This document shows positions 44,632-53,862 of a stretch of DNA of 64,000 nucleotides, piece by piece. A program made the position numbers and the translations under genes. The first letter of the stretch is position 1. Every line of letters starts with the position of its first letter. The notes beneath the pieces are model-generated. The model worked only from the letters and a program-made list of their open reading frames with translations, had not been told where the DNA came from and did not search any database. This DNA comes from Sphingopyxis sp. UBA6723 (GTDB lineage Bacteria; Pseudomonadota; Alphaproteobacteria; Sphingomonadales; Sphingomonadaceae): NCBI RefSeq assembly GCF_002454115.1, contig NZ_DKIH01000013.1, forward strand, positions 381,717 to 445,716, in the 5' to 3' direction.

Positions 44632-45521
44632 CCCACCGCTGCGGATTTGTCGCCGTTGTCGGCGCGCCCAACGCGGGCAAATCGACGATCGTCAACGCGC
44701 TCGTTGGGCAGAAGGTCGCGATCGTCAGCCCCAAGGCGCAGACGACGCGCACCCGCCTGATGGGCGTCGCGATGGACGGCGAAACCCAGATCGTGCTGAT
44801 CGACACGCCGGGCATCTTTGCCCCAACCCGCCGCCTTGACCGCGCGATGGTTGCCGCGGCGTGGAACAGCCTTGATCAGGCGGAAGCGATCCTGGTGATG
44901 ATCGACGCCGCCGCGAAGCTCGGCGAACGCGCCGAGCGCGTGCTGCAGGGGATCGAGGGACGGCCCGAAAAGAAGTTCCTTGTGCTCAACAAGGTCGACC
45001 TGACGCGCAAGGACAAGCTGCTGACCACCGCGACGACGCTAAACGAGCGCGTCAAATTCGACGAAACCTTCTTCGTCTCGGCGAGCACCGGGGACGGCGT
45101 TCCTGAACTCAAGGCAACGCTCGCAAAGCTGATGCCCGAGGGGCCGTGGCACTTCCCCGAGGACGAGGTCAGCGACGCCCCCGAACGCATGCTCGCCGCC
45201 GAAATCACCCGCGAGCAGCTCTATCGCCAGCTTCACGAAGAGCTGCCCTACCAGTCGACCGTCGAGACCGAGAAATTCACGACGCGCAAGGACGGCAGCG
45301 CCGAAATCCACCAGCAGATTCTGGTCGCGCGCGACAACCAGCGCGCGATCATCCTCGGCCACAAGGGCGAGCGGATCAAGGAAATCGGCAGCAAGGCGCG
45401 CGCCGAGCTCGCCGAATTGCTCGGGCGCCCGGTCCACCTGTTCCTGCATGTGAAGGTTAAGGCGAACTGGGACGAGGACCGCAGCGTCTATCGGGATATG
45501 GGGCTCGATTGGGTGGATTGA
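44628..45521 (+). CDS. era: GTPase Era
   Basis: 297 residues. G1 GAPNAGKST, G2 region QTTRTRLMGV, G3 DTPG, and G4 NKVD mark the GTPase. The C-terminal KH domain contains VARDNQRAIILGHKGERIKEIG, with the RNA-binding GHKG loop. It assists 16S rRNA maturation and 30S assembly. ATGA overlap with rnc makes it the last gene of a coupled trio. Confidence 0.97.
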   Translation: MTHRCGFVAVVGAPNAGKSTIVNALVGQKVAIVSPKAQTTRTRLMGVAMDGETQIVLIDTPGIFAPTRRLDRAMVAAAWNSLDQAEAILVMIDAAAKLGERAERVLQGIEGRPEKKFLVLNKVDLTRKDKLLTTATTLNERVKFDETFFVSASTGDGVPELKATLAKLMPEGPWHFPEDEVSDAPERMLAAEITREQLYRQLHEELPYQSTVETEKFTTRKDGSAEIHQQILVARDNQRAIILGHKGERIKEIGSKARAELAELLGRPVHLFLHVKVKANWDEDRSVYRDMGLDWVD

Positions 45522-45580
45522 GGGCAGTTTTTTACCTTCACGTCGGTCATTGCGAGCGAAGCGAAGCGATGACGATGACC

Positions 45581-46705
45581 TTAGATCCGCCGGCAATCAT
45601 TCGGCGCTGGATTGCCGTCGAAGCGTGACGTGATCCAGCCGATCGTTTCCTGCGCGCTTTCGCGCGCGCTGTTGCCATGGTCGCCTGACATATCGATCCA
45701 GCGAATGGCGGTTTCGCGCCGACACACTGCCTTGGCGAATTTGCGCGTCACCGACGGCGCGACGATCGTGTCGTTGCGGCTCTGCGCGATCAGCAGCGGT
45801 CCCGGCACGCGCGCCGCATCGACGCTGTTGGCGCGCGCGAAGCTGCCGAAGGGTTCGATCTTCGCGATATCCTTGTTCTTCGTCGCGCGGACGATGGTCA
45901 GGATGCCCAGGATCGTGCTGAGCTTGGGCTTCTTGTCGAGGCTGACGCAATTATTCTGCGCCAGCCGGGTGATGATGCCTTGGTTGGTGCGGTTTGCGAC
46001 GCCGTCCATCGAGAAACCGTAGAGGGTCGACCAGCTATGCAGCGCGAACGATAGCAGCAGCGCGCGGGCGTTCTTGTCGCTGCCGTCTCGGAGATTGGCG
46101 GCGAGATCGGTTGGCGGGGCGGCGGCGGCGGTGGCGATCAGGGTCAGGTCAGGCGCATAGGATCGTGCCGCGGTGGCGGTCCACAGCGCGGCATGGCCGC
46201 CCTGCGATTCGCCCCACACGGCAAAGTCGCTGCCCGCCGCAGCACCTGAAATCTCGCGCGCCGCCCGCACCCCGTCGAGCACGGAATGCGCGGTATCGGG
46301 ACCGACCAGAAACGGGTGCATCGTCGGGCTGGCGAGCCCGATATAATCGGGCGCGACGACAACATAGCCGCGGCTGACCGCATCGATCCCGGCGGTGGCG
46401 GAGAAGAAGTTCGGGCTGAGCGACGGCGCACATTTTTCGGCGACACCCCACGCACCGTGGGTCCAGGCGATGACGCGGCGCGGGCGCGGCGGGATCGCCT
46501 CGCGCGGCGCCGCAACGATGCCCGTCACGGCAAGCGGCTGGCCATATTGATTCGGGGTCCAATAGCGAACGCGCCATGCTTGCACCCCGGCGGGGGTATC
46601 GACGATCGGGTCGGCCGAGATCAGGCGGCCTGCCTGCTGCGCCGCAGCTGGTTGCGCGAAGGCCGTGAGCATGGTGAGCATGACGGCGGTAAGCAGGTGG
46701 CGCAT
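45581..46705 (-). CDS. Secreted lipase-like alpha/beta hydrolase
   Basis: 374 residues with a signal peptide (MRHLLTAVMLTMLTAFAQPAAA). Nucleophile elbow WGESQGGHAA, an early VIAWTHGAWG oxyanion segment, Asp in AQSRNDTIVAP and His in MSGDHGNSARESA follow the secretory lipase (LIP) layout. Cys residues (NNCVS, AVCRRET, PNDCRR) suggest disulfide bonds. It probably hydrolyses esters outside the cytoplasm. It stands alone, convergent with era. Confidence 0.88.
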   Translation of the reverse strand: MRHLLTAVMLTMLTAFAQPAAAQQAGRLISADPIVDTPAGVQAWRVRYWTPNQYGQPLAVTGIVAAPREAIPPRPRRVIAWTHGAWGVAEKCAPSLSPNFFSATAGIDAVSRGYVVVAPDYIGLASPTMHPFLVGPDTAHSVLDGVRAAREISGAAAGSDFAVWGESQGGHAALWTATAARSYAPDLTLIATAAAAPPTDLAANLRDGSDKNARALLLSFALHSWSTLYGFSMDGVANRTNQGIITRLAQNNCVSLDKKPKLSTILGILTIVRATKNKDIAKIEPFGSFARANSVDAARVPGPLLIAQSRNDTIVAPSVTRKFAKAVCRRETAIRWIDMSGDHGNSARESAQETIGWITSRFDGNPAPNDCRRI

Positions 46706-46750
46706 CGACAGTCTCCCCCGATGCGCCTTGCTATCACGTTCAAACCAGTG

Positions 46751-46827
46751 CGTCATCCCGGCAAAGGCCGGGATCTCACCGTAGCGTCAAACACCATCGG
46801 CGAGTTCCCGGCCTGCGCCGGGAAGAC
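46751..46827. repeat. Family D palindromic repeat
   Basis: CGTCATCCCGGC..GCCGGGATCTCA hairpin on the left and TTCCCGGC..GCCGGGAAGACG on the right. It lies between topA (ending) and the lipase gene. Confidence 0.85.
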
Positions 46828-46843
46828 GATATTTGTTGGCGGT

Positions 46844-49381
46844 CTATTCCGTCGCCGCGGCCTTTTTCGCCGGAGCTTTCTTCTTCGGCGCCGCCTTCTT
46901 CGGCGCCGCCTTCTTCTTCCCCTTCGCCGGTCCCTTCGCAGCGCGCGCGTCGATCAATGCGATCGCTTCTTCCAGCGTCAAGGCGGCGGGCTCCATCGAC
47001 TTGGGCAGCGTGGCATTGGTCGTACCGTCGGTGACATAAGGGCCAAAGCGCCCCTCCATCAGCTTCATCTCACCGCCGCTGGTCGGGTGCGGGCCGAAAG
47101 TGTTGAGCGGCTCGGCCTTGGTTCGCCCGCGTCCGCCGCCCGCCGCCGCTTCCGCGATACGGACAACCGCCGCGTTCATGCCGATGTCGAAGATTTCGGC
47201 AGTCCCGGTCAGCTTGGCATATTTGCCGTCGTGGAGCAGGTACGGGCCATAGCGCCCCAGCCCTGCCATGATGACCTTGCCGCTTTCGGGATGCGTCCCG
47301 ACCTCGCGCGGCAGGCTGAGCAGCCGCAGCGCATAGTCGAGGTCGAAATCCTCCACAGGAATGTCCTTGGGGATCGACGAGCGTTTCGCCTCCTTGCCGT
47401 CACCGAGCTGGATGTACGGCCCGAAGCGCCCGCTGCGCTTGGTGACTTCCAGCCCGCTGTCGGGATCATTGCCCATCGTCTCGGGGCCGGTGTCGGCGCC
47501 GTCACTGCCGCCCGGCTGCGCAAATTTGCGCGTATATTTGCAGTCGGGATAGTTGCTGCACGCGATGAACGGCCCGAACTTACCACCGCGCAGCGCCAGC
47601 TTGCCGGTACCGCAATTGGGGCAGATGCGCGGGTCGGTGCCGTCGCCCTTGTCGGGGAAGAGATAGGGGCCGAGGAAGATGTCGAGCTCCGCGGTAATCT
47701 CCGACGGCTTTTGCTCCATCACCTCGCCGGTGCGCGGTTTGAAATCGCGCCAGAAGCGTTCGAGCACCGCCTGCCACTGCGCGCGGCCGCCCGACACATC
47801 GTCAAGCTCTTCCTCAAGCCCGGCGGTATAGTCATATTGCACATAGCGGGTGAAGAAGCGTTCGAGGAACGCCGTGAGCAATCGCCCACTCTCTTCCGGC
47901 ATGAACCGGTTCTTCTCAACCGTCACATATTCGCGGTCCTTCAGCACCTGAAGGATCGACGCATAGGTCGACGGGCGCCCGATGCCGAGCTCCTCCATCT
48001 TCTTGACCAAGCTCGCTTCCGAATAGCGCGGCGGCGGCTGGGTCTCGTGGCTTTCGGTTTCGACCCCGGTCTTGGCCGGCGCGTCGCCTTTGGCCATTGC
48101 GGGCAACAGGCGCGCATCCTCGTCCTCGCTGTCATCGCGGCCTTCGTCGTAGAGCGCCAGGAAGCCGGGGAATTTGATCACCTGACCCGTCGCGCGCAGC
48201 ATCGTCTTGCCGGTGCCGTCGGTCAGGTCGATGCTGGTGCGCTCAAGCCGCGCCGACGCCATTTGGCTCGCCATCGCGCGCTTCCAGATCAGCTCGTACA
48301 GCCGCGCATGGTCGCCGCCGCCGACCTTGTCCTTCGAAAAATCGGTCGGACGGATCGCCTCATGCGCTTCCTGCGCATTCTTGGCCTTGGTCTGATATTG
48401 CCGCGGCTGATCGGGAACATAGCCGCCGTCGTAGCGGTCCGCGATTGCTTTCCGCGCCGCGCTGATCGCGCTGCCGTCCATCTGGACGCCGTCGGTCCGC
48501 ATGTACGTAATCGCGCCGTCTTCATACAAACCCTGCGCTATCCGCATCGTGTGGCTGGCCGAGAAGCCGAGCTTGCGTGCCGCTTCCTGCTGTAGGGTCG
48601 AGGTCGTGAACGGCGGCGGCGGGTTGCGCGTCAGCGGCTTGGTCTCGACCACATCGACAGTGAAATGACCCGCTTTTACATCGGCCTCGGCAGCGCGTGC
48701 ATCGGCTTCGTTGGTGATCGTCAGCCGTTCGATTTTGTCGCCGCGCCAGCGCGCGAGCCGCGCCTTGAACGGCGTTCCCGACATTTCGAACAGCCCGGTG
48801 ATCGACCAGTATTGCTGCGCAACAAAAGCCTCGATCTCGCGCTCGCGTTCGACGATCATGCGCAGCGTCACCGACTGGACGCGCCCGGCCGATTTGGCAC
48901 CGGGCAGCTTGCGCCACAGCACCGGCGACAGGGTAAAGCCGACCAGATAATCGAGCGCGCGGCGGGCGCGATAGGCGTCGATCAGATCCTCGTCGAGCGC
49001 GCGCGGTGCCGCCATCGCGGTCAGCACCGCATCCTTGGTAATCGCGTTGAACGTCACCCGATCAACCGATGCCGGCAACGCCTTTTTGCTGCGCAGCAAT
49101 TCCTGCACATGCCAACTGATCGCCTCGCCCTCGCGATCAGGGTCGGTCGCGAGGATCAGGCGGTCAGCGCCCTTGGCGGCATCCTGGATTTCCTTCATCC
49201 GCTTCGCCTTGTCGGGGTACAGCAGCCACTGCATCGCAAAGCCGTCGTCGGGATCGACCGACCCGTCCTTGGGCGGCAGGTCGCGGACATGGCCATAGGA
49301 GGCGAGCACCTTGAAATCGCGTCCCAGATATTTCTCGATCGTCTTCGCCTTTGCGGGCGATTCCACAATTACCAACTGCAT
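46844..49381 (-). CDS. topA: DNA topoisomerase I
   Basis: 845 residues. The Toprim domain is at the start (VIVESPAKAKTIEKYLG, ATDPDREGEAISWH). The active-site Tyr lies in GAITYMRTDGVQM. A four-Cys zinc ribbon follows (CPNCGTGKL..CSNYPDCKYT), then C-terminal repeats (RFGPYIQLGDG, RFGPYVTDG) and an Ala/Lys/Pro tail of about 30 residues (KKAAPKKAAPKKKAPAKK). It relaxes negative supercoils. The gene before it in the same direction, encoding a membrane protein, starts about 66 bases upstream. Confidence 0.97.
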   Translation of the reverse strand: MQLVIVESPAKAKTIEKYLGRDFKVLASYGHVRDLPPKDGSVDPDDGFAMQWLLYPDKAKRMKEIQDAAKGADRLILATDPDREGEAISWHVQELLRSKKALPASVDRVTFNAITKDAVLTAMAAPRALDEDLIDAYRARRALDYLVGFTLSPVLWRKLPGAKSAGRVQSVTLRMIVEREREIEAFVAQQYWSITGLFEMSGTPFKARLARWRGDKIERLTITNEADARAAEADVKAGHFTVDVVETKPLTRNPPPPFTTSTLQQEAARKLGFSASHTMRIAQGLYEDGAITYMRTDGVQMDGSAISAARKAIADRYDGGYVPDQPRQYQTKAKNAQEAHEAIRPTDFSKDKVGGGDHARLYELIWKRAMASQMASARLERTSIDLTDGTGKTMLRATGQVIKFPGFLALYDEGRDDSEDEDARLLPAMAKGDAPAKTGVETESHETQPPPRYSEASLVKKMEELGIGRPSTYASILQVLKDREYVTVEKNRFMPEESGRLLTAFLERFFTRYVQYDYTAGLEEELDDVSGGRAQWQAVLERFWRDFKPRTGEVMEQKPSEITAELDIFLGPYLFPDKGDGTDPRICPNCGTGKLALRGGKFGPFIACSNYPDCKYTRKFAQPGGSDGADTGPETMGNDPDSGLEVTKRSGRFGPYIQLGDGKEAKRSSIPKDIPVEDFDLDYALRLLSLPREVGTHPESGKVIMAGLGRYGPYLLHDGKYAKLTGTAEIFDIGMNAAVVRIAEAAAGGGRGRTKAEPLNTFGPHPTSGGEMKLMEGRFGPYVTDGTTNATLPKSMEPAALTLEEAIALIDARAAKGPAKGKKKAAPKKAAPKKKAPAKKAAATE

Positions 49382-49447
49382 GAAAAACCTTAGTCCTTGC
49401 TGTCCCTTACGTACGTACGCGTGAGGGTGGCGTCGCCGCGCGCCGCG

Positions 49448-50116
49448 TCAACCGAAAATTTCTTGCAAGGCGGGAGCGGGTTGTTCGATGTTCAGCAACA
49501 GGCTCACCGCTGCCAGATAGCCACCCACGATCCCCGCCGCTGCGACAAGGTTGGTCGCGAGCAACCATCCAAACCCATATTCGGCGACGAGCGCCGGAGC
49601 CACCTCCCCCAGCACCAGTGGCGCGACAGACAGCACGCCAAGGATCAAACCGACGCCCAGCGCGGCGGGCCAGTGAGCCGCCAGCATATCCCAGCTCTGC
49701 CGCATCGCAGCCCGGCGCCCACCGCCATCACGCACCAGCAGCGCGCTCGCGAGGTACCACCGCGCAAAAACGTAGAACCCCGGCAAGATAAAAAGGACGA
49801 GCCCCAGCACCACTCCAAGCCCGATCAACAGACCCTGCAAATAGACGCTCAAAGAATTGACGACCGGCAGGGCGGGCGTAACCCCGACCTGTTCAAAGGC
49901 TTCCCGGGTAATCCATACCTGAACGAATGTGATCAAAATGCCATAGACGATCAGGACGAAACTTGCCGCGTCGCCCATCCGCTCAAAGGCAACGTCCGAA
50001 GCAACCCCTGCGACGGCGGTCGCCAGCCAGCCGACCAGGATAGTGCCCGGCATGGCGGCCGCCGTATCCCAGCTTCGTCGCAGAGTCGGAACCAGCAGGC
50101 TCGCATCAAATTGCAT
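49448..50116 (-). CDS. Polytopic membrane protein, function unknown
   Basis: 222 residues with about five or six hydrophobic helices (GTILVGWLATAVAGVASD, FVLIVYGILITFVQVWI, GLLIGLGVVLGLVLFILPGFYVFARWYLA, and two near the C-terminus). The LPGFYVFARWYLASALLV block with a charged RDGGGRRAAMRQSWDM loop resembles glycerophosphoryl diester phosphodiesterase-type or YciC-like membrane domains; this is a weak resemblance. The start is the ATG at MQFDASLL. An inverted repeat CCCTCGCA..TGCGAGGG lies just before it. Confidence 0.75.
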   Translation of the reverse strand: MQFDASLLVPTLRRSWDTAAAMPGTILVGWLATAVAGVASDVAFERMGDAASFVLIVYGILITFVQVWITREAFEQVGVTPALPVVNSLSVYLQGLLIGLGVVLGLVLFILPGFYVFARWYLASALLVRDGGGRRAAMRQSWDMLAAHWPAALGVGLILGVLSVAPLVLGEVAPALVAEYGFGWLLATNLVAAAGIVGGYLAAVSLLLNIEQPAPALQEIFG

Positions 50117-50215
50117 GGATCGATATTCCCCCTCGCATGCCTGTGTGCGAGGGTGGCGGGCGTGCCGTCCTTCCGTCAAGAGATTATCGGAACGACCGCC
50201 GTCAGGATCAAACCA

Positions 50216-51829
50216 TCACCCCTCCTGCCATTTGAAATCGGCGGGCAGGACGCATTTTCCCGCATCATATTTGCCGACGCTGCGGATGATTTCCTGGTCC
50301 TCGGGCTCGATGCGGCGGCCACTGATCTGGCTGTCGATCACGCGGCGCACCAGCGCGTCGAGCTTGGTCACCAGATAGCAGTCAATGGCTGGCGGCGCGT
50401 GCGGGTTGCCGACGCCGCTGTCGTCGGTCAGAAACAGGTACCGCGACTGGGTCGCTGCCGCCATCGCGCGCATCGCATATTCGGCCTTGTCGGCGACGCC
50501 CGATGCCGCGACCGGGGTGATATGGATGCGCTTGGCGCGCGCCGCTTCGGCGGCTTGCCAAGTCCGCCCGAATTTGTCGTCATGCGGCGGCGCGTCGGCC
50601 ACCAGCAACAGCGACTTTACCGCGTCGGGACGCCAATCCTGCCCAACGGCGCGGATCATCGCCTGATCCATTGCCTCGGGATAATCGCCGCCGCCATTCG
50701 CGCTCTGGCGCGCAAGCGCGCCTTGCACCCGCCCGACATCGCGATCGAACGCGACCGTGCGCGTGACATATTCGTCGCCAAGGTCGCGGTAGAAGACGAA
50801 GCCGATGCGGATATCGAGCGTACGATGCTTGGCAGTGATCGCGCTGATGATCGACCGCAGTTCAGACTGCAAATAATTGATCTCGTCGCCCATGCTACCC
50901 GTCGTATCGACGACTAGCATCAGATCGAGCTTGGTCACTTTGGTCGCGGCCTGATTGGCCGTCAGCCCGACCTGTTGCCCCCCGGCGGCATTGGCAACCA
51001 GCACCGGACGCGAATCGGCGATAGTCCGCCCCGCCTTGCGCGCGGTGACCGTGATCCGTTCGCTCAGCCGGTCGAGCCCTGGAAAGAAGACCGCGCTGCC
51101 GTCGGCCTGCGTCGCCATGGTGATGCTGTTGCCGTCGCTGCACGTCACGACGACGTCGGCAAAGGGAATGGGCTGGCCGTTGCGATCGGCGACCTTCACC
51201 GTCACGACCCGTGTTGTGTCGACGCGCGGCAAGCTAAGCACCTCCTGCCCCAAGTTGGCGCTGCGGTTCACATAGGCAGCGTAAAGCTCTGGGTTGAGCA
51301 AATCGTCATGCTCGCCCGCGGTCAGGATACCCGACTGGGGTTGCGGACGCGGCCTTGGATCCGGGCGTCGCGGCGGCAAAACGCGGGCGTCAAATGACCC
51401 TGGCACCGGTGGGGCCGCCGACCGTTCCGAGTCCGACAATGCGGTCGTTGGCTCTGCTCTTGGCAACTCTGATGTCGAAGATCCAATTCGCGAACCAGTG
51501 ACTACCACGTCCGCTGTGCCGCTCGCATCGACATAGCCGGGAGGCGTCATGACCGGTGGCGGTGGCGGAGGCGGTGGCGCTGGCGGTGCGGGTTCGGATG
51601 CCATGGCAACGGCCTCACGATCACGCTTGCCGCCGCCCTCGGTTTTCGTGCTTCCGTTCGATTGCTGCTGCTGAACTTCCGGATCGAGCCGCGGCAGCGG
51701 ATCGGCGGTGCGGCAGAAACCCTGGCCCTCAACCGACCTGGCCTGCGCCGTGGCAAAGGGCATCGGCCCGGGCGCGGACGCCAGCACTGCAACCATCGTC
51801 ACGCTTGTCAGTAACGCGCTTCGCATCAT
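50216..51829 (-). CDS. Exported VWA-domain protein with TonB-plug-like VVTGSRI motif
   Basis: 537 residues. Signal peptide, then a Gln/Pro-rich region (QQQSNG, PPPPPPPPVM), then DVVVTGSRIGSST at about 107-119. A carboxypeptidase-regulatory-like beta domain follows (VKVADRNGQPIPFADVVVTC, 211-270), and a VWA domain from about 302 with the MIDAS motif DTTGSMGDE and late APPHDDKF. VWA proteins mediate metal-dependent adhesion or assembly. Sphingomonads often attach VVTGSRI-type sequences to exported proteins; its role outside receptors is not known. The second of two adjacent ATGs may also be used. Confidence 0.85.
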   Translation of the reverse strand: MMRSALLTSVTMVAVLASAPGPMPFATAQARSVEGQGFCRTADPLPRLDPEVQQQQSNGSTKTEGGGKRDREAVAMASEPAPPAPPPPPPPPVMTPPGYVDASGTADVVVTGSRIGSSTSELPRAEPTTALSDSERSAAPPVPGSFDARVLPPRRPDPRPRPQPQSGILTAGEHDDLLNPELYAAYVNRSANLGQEVLSLPRVDTTRVVTVKVADRNGQPIPFADVVVTCSDGNSITMATQADGSAVFFPGLDRLSERITVTARKAGRTIADSRPVLVANAAGGQQVGLTANQAATKVTKLDLMLVVDTTGSMGDEINYLQSELRSIISAITAKHRTLDIRIGFVFYRDLGDEYVTRTVAFDRDVGRVQGALARQSANGGGDYPEAMDQAMIRAVGQDWRPDAVKSLLLVADAPPHDDKFGRTWQAAEAARAKRIHITPVAASGVADKAEYAMRAMAAATQSRYLFLTDDSGVGNPHAPPAIDCYLVTKLDALVRRVIDSQISGRRIEPEDQEIIRSVGKYDAGKCVLPADFKWQEG

Positions 51830-51941
51830 CCCAATCCCCGCAATGTAACACAATATCATGAAACTGAAGCTCGACCGCTGAACCGTGGCTGAACCGCGAT
51901 GAATGGTTCGATCGCCAATGCTTAGGGCGCTATGCCCGGCG

Positions 51942-53027
51942 TCACACGAGAGAAATCTTGGCTCCGGCGTGGCGTTCTAGACGTCCGGCGAGTTCGAGTT
52001 CGAGCAGGACGAGCTGGACGATTGCCGCCGCCTGTCCCGATTGCCGCACCAGTTCATCAACAGCCACCGGGGTCGGACCGAGCAGGTCGATCACGCGTCG
52101 TCGGTCGCCGTCGCCCGCATCGGCATTGGTGGGGACCGCCGCATAGCTGTGCACCGGTTCGCGCACCATCCGCGTATCGATCGGCCCCACCGCCTCGATC
52201 ACGTCATCGACAGTCTGAATCAAGGTCGCGCCCTCGCGGATCAGCAGGTTGCAGCCCTGCGCACGCGGGTCGAGCGGCGAGCCCGGCACCGCCATCACTT
52301 CGCGCCCATAATCGCCAGCGCGGCGCGCGGTGATCAGCGATCCGGAGCGCGGCGCCGCCTCGATCACCACGGTGCCATGCGCCAGCCCGGCGATGATCCG
52401 GTTGCGCGACGGGAAATGTCGCGCCAGCGGTTCACTGCCCGGCGGCTGTTCGGCGATCAGCAACTGGTCGGTCGCGATCTTTTCCTGAAGGGCGGCATTT
52501 TCGGGCGGAAAGGCGATGTCGATGCCGCTCGCGATCACCCCCGCCGTCGATCCGCCGAGCGCGCCGATATGCGCCGCGGTATCGACCCCGCGCGCCAGCC
52601 CGCTGACCACCGTCACATCGCGCGCCGCGAGATCGACAGCGAGCTGGCGCGCAAAGCGGCACGCGACCGCCGAGGCGTTGCGCGCGCCGACGATCGCGAT
52701 GCACGGGCGGCGGAGCATCGCGGTGTCGCCGCGCACGATAATCACCGGCGGCGCGCCTTCGACGGCACGCAGCAGCGGCGAATAATCGGCTTCGTCGCTG
52801 AAAATATGTCGCGCGCCCAGGTCGGCGGCGCGGGCCAGCTCACGCTCGGCAACATCGACCGGCGCGATCCTGACCTTCCCTGCCCCGCCGCGCAGCGCCA
52901 GATCGGGCAGTGCGTCGAGTGCCGCTTCGCCCGATCCGAACCGCTGCATCAGCTGGTGCCAACTGACCGGGCCGACATGCGGGGTACGGATCAACCGCAG
53001 CCGCGCCAGCCGTTCGGCTGGGGTCAC
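51942..53027 (-). CDS. dprA: DNA-processing protein DprA
   Basis: 361 residues from a GTG that overlaps the plsY stop (GTGA). The Rossmann-like core shows IAIVGARNASAVAC, VSGLARGVDTAAHIGAL, PSRNRIIAGLAHGTVVIEA and SGSLITARRAGDYGREVMAVPG. A C-terminal winged-helix domain (PTPVAVDELVRQSGQAAAIV) ends the protein. It loads RecA on incoming single-stranded DNA during transformation. It is translationally coupled to plsY. Confidence 0.95.
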   Translation of the reverse strand: MTPAERLARLRLIRTPHVGPVSWHQLMQRFGSGEAALDALPDLALRGGAGKVRIAPVDVAERELARAADLGARHIFSDEADYSPLLRAVEGAPPVIIVRGDTAMLRRPCIAIVGARNASAVACRFARQLAVDLAARDVTVVSGLARGVDTAAHIGALGGSTAGVIASGIDIAFPPENAALQEKIATDQLLIAEQPPGSEPLARHFPSRNRIIAGLAHGTVVIEAAPRSGSLITARRAGDYGREVMAVPGSPLDPRAQGCNLLIREGATLIQTVDDVIEAVGPIDTRMVREPVHSYAAVPTNADAGDGDRRRVIDLLGPTPVAVDELVRQSGQAAAIVQLVLLELELAGRLERHAGAKISLV

Positions 53028-53629
53028 GCCGCTGCGTCCTTCTTGCCGCCAATCCGCGGCTCGGTACCGGCGCGCAGCCGCGCGATATTTTCGCGGTGCC
53101 GCCACAGCACAATCACGGCAAGCCCCGCGAGGCCGGTCGCATACACCGGATAACCCAGCGCCAGCGCCGCAATCGGCGCCGCGACCGCCCCCAGCATTCC
53201 GCCGAGCGAGGAAATGCGCAGCAACAACACCGTTCCAATCCACACCGCAGCAAAGATCAGCCCAATCGGCCAGGCGAGCGCGAGCGCAAGGCCAAGCAAA
53301 GTCGCGACCCCCTTGCCGCCGCGGAATTTCAGCCACACCGGATAACAATGGCCGATCATCGCCGCCGCGCCCGCGATCATCGCGCCCTGATCGCCAAGTT
53401 CGGGGACGAAATGCCGTGCCAGGAGCACTGCCACCGCGCCCTTTGCGCCGTCGAGGATTAACGTCGCCGCCGCCAGCCCCTTGCGCCCGGTGCGCAGCAC
53501 ATTGGTCGCGCCGATATTGCCCGAACCGATCTGGCGTAGATCGCCCGCACCGAACAGGCGCGTCAGAATGACACCAAAGGGGATCGAGCCGAGCAGATAG
53601 CCCATGGCGATCAGTAAGAAATTCGTCAT
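53024..53629 (-). CDS. plsY: Glycerol-3-phosphate acyltransferase PlsY
   Basis: 201 residues, five or more membrane helices. The three PlsY motifs are present: GSIPFGVILTR, GSGNIGATNVLRTG and GHCYPVWLKFRGGKGVAT. It uses acyl-phosphate to acylate glycerol-3-phosphate, the first step in phospholipid synthesis. The ATG at MTNFLLIAMGYLLGS begins helix 1. dprA follows with a 4-base overlap, a common gene pair. Confidence 0.95.
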   Translation of the reverse strand: MTNFLLIAMGYLLGSIPFGVILTRLFGAGDLRQIGSGNIGATNVLRTGRKGLAAATLILDGAKGAVAVLLARHFVPELGDQGAMIAGAAAMIGHCYPVWLKFRGGKGVATLLGLALALAWPIGLIFAAVWIGTVLLLRISSLGGMLGAVAAPIAALALGYPVYATGLAGLAVIVLWRHRENIARLRAGTEPRIGGKKDAAA

Positions 53630-53728
53630 GGCAATCCTTGCTCCGTTCATGGTGATACTGGCGAAATTGGCGGACGCAATCAACGGATTCGGACGTGGAT
53701 GGGGCCAAATCGGACGAGCATTAACAAT

Positions 53729-53806
53729 CGTCATCCCGCCGAAAGCCGGGATCTCAACGCTGCGTCAGGCTGATACGGCGACATCCCGGCCTTCGCCGGG
53801 ATGACA
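53729..53806. repeat. Family D palindromic repeat
   Basis: CGTCATCCCG..CCGGGATCTCAACG on the left and ACATCCCGGC..GCCGGGATGACA on the right, in the divergent plsY-murI gap of about 230 bases; I see no gene in the rest of it. Confidence 0.88.
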
Positions 53807-53862
53807 AAATGCCCGGGTTGGAACAGATTGAGCCGCGCCTTCCCCCCTGCTACGCGCCGCAC

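Noticed and set aside
46286..48595. 769-codon plus-strand frame
   Set aside because: Covers the complement of topA and the lipase gene; no start signal or family features.
51942..53708. Possible dprA fusion with a long N-terminal part
   Set aside because: The extra N-terminal codons are plsY read in another frame. A GTG overlapping the plsY stop gives a normal-length DprA.
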